The notes beneath the pieces were generated by a model. It was not told the origin of the DNA, made no database searches, and saw only the letters and a program-made list of their open reading frames with translations. Below, piece after piece: positions 18,458 to 25,378 of a DNA stretch of 64,000 bases. The DNA comes from Brumimicrobium ulvae (GTDB lineage Bacteria > Bacteroidota > Bacteroidia > Flavobacteriales_D > Crocinitomicaceae), in NCBI RefSeq assembly GCF_947504225.1, contig NZ_CANNGT010000008.1, positions 104,553 through 168,552 of the forward strand, read 5' to 3'. Every line of letters starts with the position of its first letter. The stretch's first letter is position 1. Both the position numbers and the translations under genes were made by a program.

Positions 18458-18858
18458 GGGGCTGACCTGGATTTGACAGCAACTGCGAATGATTGGTGTA
18501 AGCATGTCGAGCCATGTGGTGAGTCTCGTTAATCTCTGGTCACAAACGATAATTGACAACACGTCATATAATCTTGCAGCATAATAACCTAAGGTTATTT
18601 GCTTAATCCACTCCGAAGCACAGTAAGAGGGACAAGTTTCTCGCCAGTTCTCCCGTCTCATGAGCACTGGATCACGAGAAATCAACAATTTGAGAATAGT
18701 TTGTAAACGGCTTCTGTTTGCAAGCGAAACTAAACGAAGCTAAGTTATGGTCAGGGTGTTTGTGTCCGTTCCATAATCGAAAACCAAATCACAAAATAAA
18801 CATGTAGAAAGCTAGTTGTTTCATTGTTTGGACGAGGGTTCGAACCCCTCCAGCTCCA
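18458..18858 (+). ncRNA. ssrA: transfer-messenger RNA (tmRNA)
   Basis: About 401 nt. The 5' end GGGGCTGACCTGGATTTGAC pairs with the 3' tRNA-like part GGACGAGGGTTCGAACCCCT CCAGCTCCA (acceptor strand plus T arm). CCA is not encoded (genomic bases after the discriminator are CAAA), so it must be added. The tag reading frame ends CTTGCAGCATAATAA at 18573-18587. The nine codons from GAC 18555 read DNTSYNLAA before tandem stops, which lines up with the GETNYALAA-type tags of Bacteroidota. It rescues stalled ribosomes together with SmpB. Confidence 0.95.
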
Positions 18859-18865
18859 CAAAACA

Positions 18866-19267
18866 GTTTTGAGCAAGAGTAAAAAGCATACAGCGATTTA
18901 CTCTTGTGAAAAAATGTTTTGTCCCTCAAGACCAAAACAGTATTGAGTATTGAGCAAGAGCAAGACAGTTGTGAGTATCCAGCAAGAGCATAGAGGTGAG
19001 AGCAATTGAGATTTCGAAAAAGAACTTTTGAAGCAGTTTTAACCAAGACCATCGGGTTCCTAAAAACAGTATTGAGTATGGAGCAAGAGCAAGACAGTAT
19101 TGAGTATCCAGCAAGAGCATAGAGGTGAGATCAATTGAGTTATCAAATAGGAACTTTTGAAGCAGTTTTAAGCAAGACCATCGGGTTCCTAAAAACAGTA
19201 TTGAGCAAGAGCAAGACAGTTGTGAGTTCAAAGCAAGAGTTTTGAGTAAGACTATTGAATTCCTACA
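18866..19267 (+). repeat. tandem ~129-bp repeat array after tmRNA (2 full copies plus partial ones)
   Basis: The word TATTGAGTAT restarts at 18941 and 19070, and TATTGAG again at 19199: a period of exactly 129 bases. The unit runs CAGTATTGAGTAT-GAGCAAGAGCAAGACAGT ... CCAGCAAGAGCATAGAGGTG ... GAACTTTTGAAGCAGTTTTA ... CAAGACCATCGGGTTCCT. The third copy is internally shortened and ends near 19267 with a diverged TTCCTA. A shorter related word (CAGTTTTGAGCAAGAG) begins 8 bases after the tmRNA end and forms a perfect 10-bp hairpin (18874-18883 with 18897-18906). No plus-strand coding potential. A diverged copy also follows the four-helix-bundle gene. Confidence 0.85.
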
Positions 19268-19366
19268 GGAAAAATTAAAAAAAATGTCAAAAACACTACT
19301 TTACAATTCAACTTTTTCATTATCTTAATATTTAACCTAATTATTAACATCTTAAACACTTAAATC

Positions 19367-19711
19367 ATGTTTGATTTTGAAAAACTATTGGTATACGATA
19401 AAGCCAAAGCATTTAACAAAGAAGTAAATTCATTTATCCGTTCTAAAAATATTGACAGAACAACAAAAGATCAACTAAGAAGAGCTTCATTCAGTATCAT
19501 GCTCAATATTGCTGAAGGATCTGGTAGATTTACGAAGCCTGATAAACGTAATTTCTATATTATTTCTAGAGGCTCAACTTTTGAATGTGTTGCTATTTTT
19601 GATTATCTCAAAGACATCGAACTACTTAAGCAATCTGAATTTGATAAATACTACAGAAAACTTGAAGAAATTTCAAGAATGTTATTTTCCATGGTAAGAA
19701 AACTCAGCTAA
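19367..19711 (+). CDS. four-helix-bundle protein of the S23 / IVS family
   Basis: 114 aa. Diagnostic pattern FEKLLVYDKAKAFNKEV ... LRRASFSIMLNIAEGSGRF ... FYIISRGSTFECVAIFDYL matches the '23S rRNA intervening-sequence / four helix bundle' family, whose members include proteins encoded in rRNA IVS elements and relatives of the DGR accessory protein Avd. The molecular role is unknown; basic surface and pentamer formation in relatives suggest nucleic acid binding. The gene is embedded in the 129-bp repeat array (copies on both sides). Confidence 0.85.
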   Translation: MFDFEKLLVYDKAKAFNKEVNSFIRSKNIDRTTKDQLRRASFSIMLNIAEGSGRFTKPDKRNFYIISRGSTFECVAIFDYLKDIELLKQSEFDKYYRKLEEISRMLFSMVRKLS

Positions 19712-19716
19712 AGCAG

Positions 19717-19826
19717 AAACAGTTTTGAGCCAGAGCAAGACAGTATTGAGTATTCAGCAAGAGCATAGAGGTGAAATCAATTGAGATTTCGAAAAAGAAC
19801 TTTTGAAGCAGTTTTAACCAAGAGCT
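19717..19826 (+). repeat. fourth, diverged copy of the ~129-bp repeat
   Basis: Five bases after the S23-family gene the repeat resumes (CAGTTTTGAGCCAGAGCAAG ... CAGCAAGAGCATAGAGGTG ... GAACTTTTGAAGCAGTTTTA ... CCAAGAG). It matches the first array unit closely, including the variant ATTTCGAAAAAGAACTTTTG. Confidence 0.85.
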
Positions 19827-19882
19827 ATGACATCACTTTTCATTAAGACATAGACATACGGGAATTTAAAATTAAACTCCTA

Positions 19883-20215
19883 TCAATTTTCTGAATAAAA
19901 TGGATTCTCCACTAAATCTGTAACGATAGAACTAAAATGCCATTTAAAAAATTGTTTGAACAAATCCCAAGTTAAGAATTCAGGCCAGTCCGAGTCGTCT
20001 GTTGAAATATCAAACAGTTCATTTTCAAAAATAAATTCCCAAAAATCTGCTAAAGCTTCTTCTGGATCTTCAATGTCACTCTCTGCAGGAATTAAATAAG
20101 TATTGTAATCTAGATAATCATCTGGATTTGTTGGATCGTCAGGGAAAACCATGTTCGCCCAATCAAAAAAAGCTTGTTTTGGGATGATTACAACTGCGTT
20201 TCTATTTATTATCAT
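19883..20215 (-). CDS. very acidic hypothetical protein
   Basis: 110 aa with about 25 Asp/Glu against 4 Lys/Arg and five Trp (e.g. FFDWANMVFPDDPTNPDDY, DFWEFIFENELFD, DSDWPEFLTWDLF). No signal peptide, no membrane segment. Codons look ordinary and the ATG follows a T-rich leader. I do not recognise it. Strongly acidic small proteins next to repeats are sometimes DNA mimics or antitoxin-like, but nothing here proves that. Confidence 0.6.
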   Translation of the reverse strand: MIINRNAVVIIPKQAFFDWANMVFPDDPTNPDDYLDYNTYLIPAESDIEDPEEALADFWEFIFENELFDISTDDSDWPEFLTWDLFKQFFKWHFSSIVTDLVENPFYSEN

Positions 20216-20322
20216 AGGACTGTTTATTATTTGATTTATATTTTATGATTTTCCACCTACATTATGCGGCACAAAGCTACTGATATTATTCAATGTACCA
20301 TGAAACAACTGGCCCTAGAGGT

Positions 20323-20413
20323 AGATCTATTTTGAATTTATTTTCACTTAATGGTATTCTGAAGATCTATTTTGAATTTATTTTCACTTAATGGTATTCT
20401 GAAGATCTATTTT
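20323..20413. repeat. 40-bp tandem duplication
   Basis: The 40-base unit beginning AGATCTATTTTGAATTTATT occurs at 20323 and 20363 with no mismatch that I see, and its first 11 bases start again at 20403. It occupies the gap between the acidic ORF and the endonuclease gene; the rest of that ~310-base gap is AT-rich without recognisable signals. Confidence 0.9.
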
Positions 20414-20529
20414 TTTTGATAAATCAACAGGATTAAATAAAACCGAAGGTTCTCAATGTTTCACATTTATTTTAGATGAAATAAAGTACAATAATTTTAT
20501 TTCTCTTGAAAAACCAATATTTTCGTAGA

Positions 20530-21483
20530 ATGAAAAAAATATTTACAACTCGCTTAGCAACATTGTTTATTGCAGTTTTGGGCTATGGTACTCTTTACGC
20601 TCAAGTTCCTACAGGCTACTATGATTCAGCTGACGGATTAGAAGGTGAAAACTTAAAGACCGCTTTAAACAACATCATTAAAGGTCACACAAAGTTTTCT
20701 TATTCTGCTGTTTGGGACATTCTTCAAGAAACAGATAAAGATCCAAACAACCCAAACAACGTAATTCTAATTTATACTGGTGAATCTGTTAATGGGCCAC
20801 AGACCTACAATAATGGAAGCGGTTGGAACAGAGAACATGTTTGGGCAAAATCAAGAGGAAATTTCGGAACAGCTCAAGGTCCAGGGACAGACGTTCATCA
20901 CCTAAGACCGAGTAACATTTCTGTAAATTCAGCACGAGGGAATAGATGGTTTGGAAATGCCACAACTCCACATATGCTCAACGGTACTCCGACGGGAAAT
21001 TACTCCGACAACAACGAACACCTTTGGCAACCTAGGGATGAAGTAAAAGGAGATGTTGCAAGAATGATTTTCTACATGGCAACACGTTACGAAGGTCAAA
21101 ACGGTGAACTTGATCTAGAAGTTGTTGACTATCTTCCTTCAAGCAACACCTCTTCTCCTATACATGCAAGACTTACTGATTTATTAGAATGGCACAACGA
21201 AGACCCTGTTGATGATTGGGAACGCAACAGAAACGATGTGATTTACTATAATTACCAAAACAACAGAAATCCATTCATTGACCATCCAGAATTTGTAGCG
21301 TTGATTTGGGGAGAAGAAGACACCACTTCCACCGCAACTTTAAACTTCGAAGAATTGAATCAGACAAAAGAATTACTCAAAGTTATCGATATGACAGGAA
21401 GAGAGGTTAAGCACAAGCCCAACACTTTACTGATTTATATTTACTCTGATGGGACAAGGGAAAAAAGGGTTTATTCGCATTAA
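20530..21483 (+). CDS. secreted endonuclease I (EndA/NucM family) with T9SS sorting domain
   Basis: 317 aa from the ATG at 20530, which opens a signal peptide (MKKIFTTRLATLFIAVLGYG...AQ); a TTG at 20506 merely extends it. Nuclease motifs: GWNREHVWAKS (about residue 100), DVHHLRPSN and NSARGNRWF, then GDVARMIFYMATRYEGQNG. The last ~55 residues (LLKVIDMTGREVKHKPNTLL ... GTREKRV) are a type A T9SS C-terminal domain, so the nuclease is exported to the surface or medium, where it would degrade extracellular DNA or RNA. Confidence 0.9.
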   Translation: MKKIFTTRLATLFIAVLGYGTLYAQVPTGYYDSADGLEGENLKTALNNIIKGHTKFSYSAVWDILQETDKDPNNPNNVILIYTGESVNGPQTYNNGSGWNREHVWAKSRGNFGTAQGPGTDVHHLRPSNISVNSARGNRWFGNATTPHMLNGTPTGNYSDNNEHLWQPRDEVKGDVARMIFYMATRYEGQNGELDLEVVDYLPSSNTSSPIHARLTDLLEWHNEDPVDDWERNRNDVIYYNYQNNRNPFIDHPEFVALIWGEEDTTSTATLNFEELNQTKELLKVIDMTGREVKHKPNTLLIYIYSDGTREKRVYSH

Positions 21484-21639
21484 TTCCTTTTTTTTAATTA
21501 GTTAGTATTTCAAAATAAATTTATAAAATTTCTTAAAACACTGATAGTTAACGCTGAACTATACATATATTAATAGTAACTAATAAAAATACAATCAAAA
21601 CATGTTTGTATTTAAAATACTCACTTAAAACTATTAAAT

Positions 21640-21804
21640 ATGCTTAGATTATCAATTGGATTAATTATTATCGCAATTATTGCAGCTATTTTTGGATTTG
21701 GAGGAATCGCAGCAGGCGCCGCATATGCAGCTAAAATCGTTTTCTTCATAGCCCTAGCTCTAATAGTACTTAGCTTAATTTTTGGAGGTTTCAGAAAAAG
21801 CTAA
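21640..21804 (+). CDS. DUF1328 (UPF0391) small membrane protein
   Basis: 54 aa: MLRLSIGLIIIAIIAAIFGF, then GGIAAGAAYAAKIVFFIALA and a second hydrophobic segment ending FGGFRKS. The IFGFGGIAAGAA-aKI-FFi core is diagnostic of the DUF1328/YtjA family of small inner-membrane proteins, often stress-linked. A terminator hairpin follows. Confidence 0.88.
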   Translation: MLRLSIGLIIIAIIAAIFGFGGIAAGAAYAAKIVFFIALALIVLSLIFGGFRKS

Positions 21805-21833
21805 TGATTTAAAGTTTATGAACATAATATACA

Positions 21834-21865
21834 ATAGAGTCTTATTTTTTAGGGCTCTATTTTTA
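21834..21865 (+). terminator. intrinsic terminator after the DUF1328 gene
   Basis: ATAGAG (21834-21839) pairs with CTCTAT (21855-21860) and runs into a T tract. The rest of the 360-base gap to the FKBP gene holds that gene's promoter and nothing else I can identify. Confidence 0.55.
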
Positions 21866-22079
21866 TTTCACATAGTTGTTTACATCAAATAATTCAACAC
21901 CTTCACTGTTTAACTTACCCCTTTTCTTAAAAACAGTAAAGTCTAAAACCATTATTTGAATCAAGCTGAATAAACAAATTCATAGACCGAATTACTGCTC
22001 CACTCCCCCATTAAAAATCCCAAAAAGTCATAAAATCAAGAGGTTTTACCTATGAATTTCAAAAAAAGGGGCTTATATT

Positions 22080-22110
22080 TTTGCACATCGTGACATAAGC
22101 TATACCTTTG
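22080..22110 (+). promoter_or_regulatory. canonical Bacteroidota promoter of the FKBP gene
   Basis: TTTG at 22080-22083, a 19-base spacer and TACCTTTG at 22103-22110 match TTTG-N19-TAnnTTTG exactly. The leader before the ATG at 22166 would be ~50 bases. Confidence 0.75.
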
Positions 22111-22165
22111 CAAAAGATTAAAGTGATTTGGCTTTAATCATTTATTAATATACAAAGACAAATTT

Positions 22166-22597
22166 ATGAGTCAAGTTAAACAGAATGACAAGGTAAAAGT
22201 ACACTACACAGGTAAATTAGCAAACGGAGAAGTTTTCGATAGTTCTATCGACCGTGAGCCAATGGAATTTCAAGTTGGTCAAGGTCAACTTATCCCTGGT
22301 TTCGAAAATGGTGTAATTGACATGAAAGTTAATGAGAAAAAAACAGTAGTTATACCTTCAGCTGAAGCATACGGAGAGCCACGTGCAGAATTAATTCAAG
22401 AAGTTCCTAAGGACCGTTTACCACAAGAGATCAAACCAGAAGTTGGAATGGGTCTTGTTTCTAAAACTCCAGACGGAAATGAAATTCAATTGATTGTTAA
22501 AGAAGTAAAAGATGATGCTATCGTTGTTGATGGTAACCATCCTTTGGCGGGTCAAGAATTAACTTTCGAAATTGAAGTTGTTGAAATCAACGCTTAA
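22166..22597 (+). CDS. FKBP-type peptidyl-prolyl isomerase, SlyD-like
   Basis: 143 aa cytoplasmic isomerase/chaperone. FKBP core VKVHYTGKLANGEVFDSS and GQGQLIPGFENGVIDMKVNEK, followed by the inserted 'IF' chaperone flap (about residues 65-120, ending HPLAGQELTFEIEV) typical of SlyD. The metal-binding His/Cys-rich tail of E. coli SlyD is absent: the protein ends directly at VVEINA. It has its own canonical promoter and terminator, so it is monocistronic. Confidence 0.92.
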   Translation: MSQVKQNDKVKVHYTGKLANGEVFDSSIDREPMEFQVGQGQLIPGFENGVIDMKVNEKKTVVIPSAEAYGEPRAELIQEVPKDRLPQEIKPEVGMGLVSKTPDGNEIQLIVKEVKDDAIVVDGNHPLAGQELTFEIEVVEINA

Positions 22598-22622
22598 TAA
22601 AGAAAAGGAATTTTATATTTTT

Positions 22623-22653
22623 AAAAGGTGGGATTAATTTCTCGCCTTTTTTT
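22623..22653 (+). terminator. intrinsic terminator of the FKBP gene
   Basis: AAAAGGTGGG (22623-22632) pairs with CTCGCCTTTT (22641-22650), including G-U pairs, followed by a T run. Confidence 0.85.
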
Positions 22654-22753
22654 ATGTCTTTTTTTTGCTTTAACCTTAATTTACTTCGTAACACTATTCC
22701 TGAGAAACACATTTCTACCTCTCTAGTTTAGAACTGATATAAATCATTTTTTT

Positions 22754-22761
22754 TACCTTTG
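22754..22761 (+). promoter_or_regulatory. candidate -7 element (TACCTTTG) of the cbb3 oxidase locus
   Basis: TAnnTTTG, ~42 bases before the first ATG of the locus. A second match, TATATTTG at 22791-22798, lies too close to the ATG for a normal leader. I see no TTGAT-N4-ATCAA FNR-type palindrome nearby. Confidence 0.45.
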
Positions 22762-22802
22762 AATTACTGTTAAATATTCACAATCCATTATATATTTGTG
22801 CC

Positions 22803-22985
22803 ATGGAAATAATGTTCGTAATGCTTTTAGTAAGCTTATTGTTGGCACTTATTTTTTTAGTCTCATTTATTTGGGCTAACAAAACAGGACAATACGATGA
22901 TGATGTTACGCCAGGAATGCGGATATTATATGATGACGAAGAAGTTAAAAAGAAACCAAATAAAGAAAAACCAAATAAAGAATAA
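22803..22985 (+). CDS. ccoS: cbb3 oxidase assembly protein CcoS
   Basis: 60 aa. A single N-terminal membrane helix (MLLVSLLLALIFLVSFIWA) followed by TGQYDDDVTPGMRILYDDE, the CcoS/FixS signature (GQ-dD...P..RiL.dD). CcoS is needed for insertion of heme b and CuB into CcoN. It ends in a lysine-rich tail with a duplicated KKPNKEKPNKE. Its stop overlaps the start of ccoNO by one base. Confidence 0.9.
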   Translation: MEIMFVMLLVSLLLALIFLVSFIWANKTGQYDDDVTPGMRILYDDEEVKKKPNKEKPNKE

Positions 22986-25165
22986 TGGAAAAAGTAGAGG
23001 TTAGGTATGATAACAAAATTGTGAAGTACTTTGCGTATGCCACAATCACTTGGGGTATTATTGGAATGTTGGTCGGTTTAATTGCAGCTTTGCAATTGGC
23101 CTTTCCAGATTTTTTCAATGACTATTTAGGGTATAAATACATCTCTTTTGGTAGAATTCGTCCACTGCACACCAATGCCGTGATTTTCGCCTTTGTTGGG
23201 AATGCTATTTTTACAGGGGTTTATTATTCACTTCAGCGTTTATTAAAAACACGTATGTGGAGTGATAAATTGAGTTACCTCAACTTCTGGGGTTGGCAGC
23301 TGATCATTGTTTCTGCTGTCATTACTTTACCGATGGGATTCACCTCAACTAAAGAGTACGCAGAACTTGAATGGCCAATCGATATTGCTATTACCTTAAT
23401 GTGGGTGGTTTTTGGTTGGAATATGTTTGCCACCATTTTAGTTAGACGTGTGAAACACCTTTATGTAGCCATCTGGTTTTACTTAGCAACTTTTGTTACT
23501 GTCGCTGTACTTCACGTATTTAACTCTTTTGAAATTCCAGTGAGCTTTATGAAAAGTTACTCCTGGTATTCTGGAGTTACAGATGCACTAGTACAATGGT
23601 GGTATGGTCATAACGCAGTAGCATTTTTCCTAACGACACCTTTCTTAGGATTAATGTATTACTTTGTACCAAAGGCAGCTAATCGTCCTGTTTATTCTTA
23701 CAAACTATCGATAATCCACTTCTGGGCATTGATTTTCTTGTACATCTGGGCTGGTCCTCACCACTTATTATACTCAAGTCTTCCAGATTGGGCACAGTCT
23801 TTAGGAGTTGTTTTCTCTATCATGTTGATCGCTCCATCTTGGGGAGGTATGTTGAATGGACTCTTAACTTTACGTGGAGTTTGGGACAAAGTGCGTGATA
23901 GCGCAGTGTTGAAGTTCTTCGTGGTAGCACTTACTGCTTATGGTATGGCCACTTTTGAAGGCCCAATGCTTTCTCTTAAAAACATTAATTCTATTACTCA
24001 CTTTACAGACTGGATTGTAGCCCACGTTCACGTCGGTGGATTAGGTTGGAACGGAATGTTGATTTTCGGAATGATGTACTACTTATTCCCTAAATTATAC
24101 AAAGTAAAACTTTACTCTCAATCACTTGCCAATGCACACTTCTGGATTGCAACTCTTGGTATTTTACTTTGGACTATTCCAATGTACTGGGCTGGATTTA
24201 GCCAAGGATTGATGTGGCAAGAATTTAATCCTGATGGGACACTTACTTATCCTGACTTTTTAAGTACGGTTACTGCACTTGAGCCATTCTACATTATGCG
24301 TTCATTCGGTGGGTTGATTTACATTATTGGTGTGTTATTAATGGCTTATAACATTAGAAAAACAGTTAAATCTGGAACTTTTGTGAAAGAAGAAGTTGTG
24401 GAAGTAACACCGACGATCGAAAAGAAAAAGAAAGAAAAAGGTGAACATTGGCACAGGGTTATTGAGCGTAAGCCTGTTAGATTATTAGTATTTAGCTTTA
24501 TCGTAATTGCAATTGGAGGTGCAGTGGAAATTATCCCTACAATGGCTGTTGAGTCGAATATTGAAAAAATATCGCAAGTTAAACCTTACACTCCTCTTGA
24601 AGTTGAAGGTAGAGACATATACATCCGTGAAGGTTGTGTTGGTTGTCACTCGCAAATGGTTCGTCCACTTCGTTTTGAAACAGAACGTTACGGAGAATAT
24701 TCTAAAGCTGGTGAATTCGTTTACGACCATCCATTCCTTTGGGGATCAAAACGTACAGGTCCTGATTTAGCTCGTGAAGGTGGATTGAGAAGTGATTCTT
24801 GGCACTACACACATATGATTATGCCAAAGCAAATCTCTCCTGGGTCAATCATGCCTGCATACCCATGGTTAGCTGAGGACGATTTGTATACCGGTCACCT
24901 CGAAAAGAAGATCAATGTTCTACGTGGTTTAGGTGTTCCTTATCCTGAAGGTTATGAAAAAGAAGCTTTATCGGATCTACAAAAGCAAGCGAATAAAATT
25001 GCTGAAAATGTAATTCGAGACATCAGTAAGGAGAACAGTAACGTTCAAGTTTCTGATATTGCTGGAAAGGAAATTATTGCTTTGATTGCATACTTACAAA
25101 GATTAGGTACAGATATTAAGGCCGTTCCTGCTGAAGAAACAGAGCTTGAAACTTCAATGAAATAA
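22985..25165 (+). CDS. ccoNO: cbb3-type cytochrome c oxidase, fused subunits I and II (CcoN-CcoO)
   Basis: 726 aa. Residues 1-~470 are CcoN, the proton-pumping catalytic subunit: heme b ligand H62 in RPLHTN, CuB ligands in WWYGHNA (about 209) and GPHHLLY (about 259-260), and the heme pair in HVHVGG (347, 349). After a charged linker and one membrane helix (about 500-520), residues 540-726 are CcoO with one heme c site, CVGCH (551-555), and Met in SIMPAYPW. The fusion is common in Bacteroidota. It reduces oxygen to water with high affinity. Confidence 0.96.
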   Translation: MEKVEVRYDNKIVKYFAYATITWGIIGMLVGLIAALQLAFPDFFNDYLGYKYISFGRIRPLHTNAVIFAFVGNAIFTGVYYSLQRLLKTRMWSDKLSYLNFWGWQLIIVSAVITLPMGFTSTKEYAELEWPIDIAITLMWVVFGWNMFATILVRRVKHLYVAIWFYLATFVTVAVLHVFNSFEIPVSFMKSYSWYSGVTDALVQWWYGHNAVAFFLTTPFLGLMYYFVPKAANRPVYSYKLSIIHFWALIFLYIWAGPHHLLYSSLPDWAQSLGVVFSIMLIAPSWGGMLNGLLTLRGVWDKVRDSAVLKFFVVALTAYGMATFEGPMLSLKNINSITHFTDWIVAHVHVGGLGWNGMLIFGMMYYLFPKLYKVKLYSQSLANAHFWIATLGILLWTIPMYWAGFSQGLMWQEFNPDGTLTYPDFLSTVTALEPFYIMRSFGGLIYIIGVLLMAYNIRKTVKSGTFVKEEVVEVTPTIEKKKKEKGEHWHRVIERKPVRLLVFSFIVIAIGGAVEIIPTMAVESNIEKISQVKPYTPLEVEGRDIYIREGCVGCHSQMVRPLRFETERYGEYSKAGEFVYDHPFLWGSKRTGPDLAREGGLRSDSWHYTHMIMPKQISPGSIMPAYPWLAEDDLYTGHLEKKINVLRGLGVPYPEGYEKEALSDLQKQANKIAENVIRDISKENSNVQVSDIAGKEIIALIAYLQRLGTDIKAVPAEETELETSMK

Positions 25166-25172
25166 TAAAATC

Positions 25173-25376
25173 ATGTTGAGATACATTAAACATAACATGT
25201 CAGAAATATCAGGGATTGAAATATACCCGATTATTGCCCTGCTCATTTTCGTTATTTTCTTCGTAGTAATGCTTTGGAGAATGTATAAAATGACAAAAGC
25301 AGAAACTGATATGTATAGTCAACTTCCATTATTGGAAGACGATGAAGTTATAGATACTAACGACACTAAAGAATAA
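25173..25376 (+). CDS. ccoQ: cbb3 oxidase small subunit CcoQ-like
   Basis: 67 aa with one membrane helix (IEIYPIIALLIFVIFFVVML) followed by WRMYKMTKAE and an acidic tail. Position between ccoNO and ccoP and topology identify it as CcoQ, which stabilises the complex. An ATG at 25197 (MSEISGIEIYP) could be the true start; the first one adds a basic octapeptide. Confidence 0.8.
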   Translation: MLRYIKHNMSEISGIEIYPIIALLIFVIFFVVMLWRMYKMTKAETDMYSQLPLLEDDEVIDTNDTKE

Positions 25377-25378
25377 TT

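Noticed and set aside
18926..19231. Minus-strand 101-codon frame through the 129-bp repeats
   Set aside because: It stays open only because 129 is a multiple of three; the peptide is a repeated Leu/Ser/Cys-rich string with no start context, so it is a by-product of the repeat.
18866..19826. CRISPR array or diversity-generating retroelement
   Set aside because: The repeats have a 129-base unit without unique spacers, and there is no reverse transcriptase, variable-region pair or cas gene; only the Avd-like fold is suggestive.
18840..20520. Integration of a genomic island at the tmRNA 3' end
   Set aside because: I looked for a second copy of the tmRNA 3' end (GGGTTCGAACCCCTCCAGCT) downstream and for an integrase, and found neither in the window.
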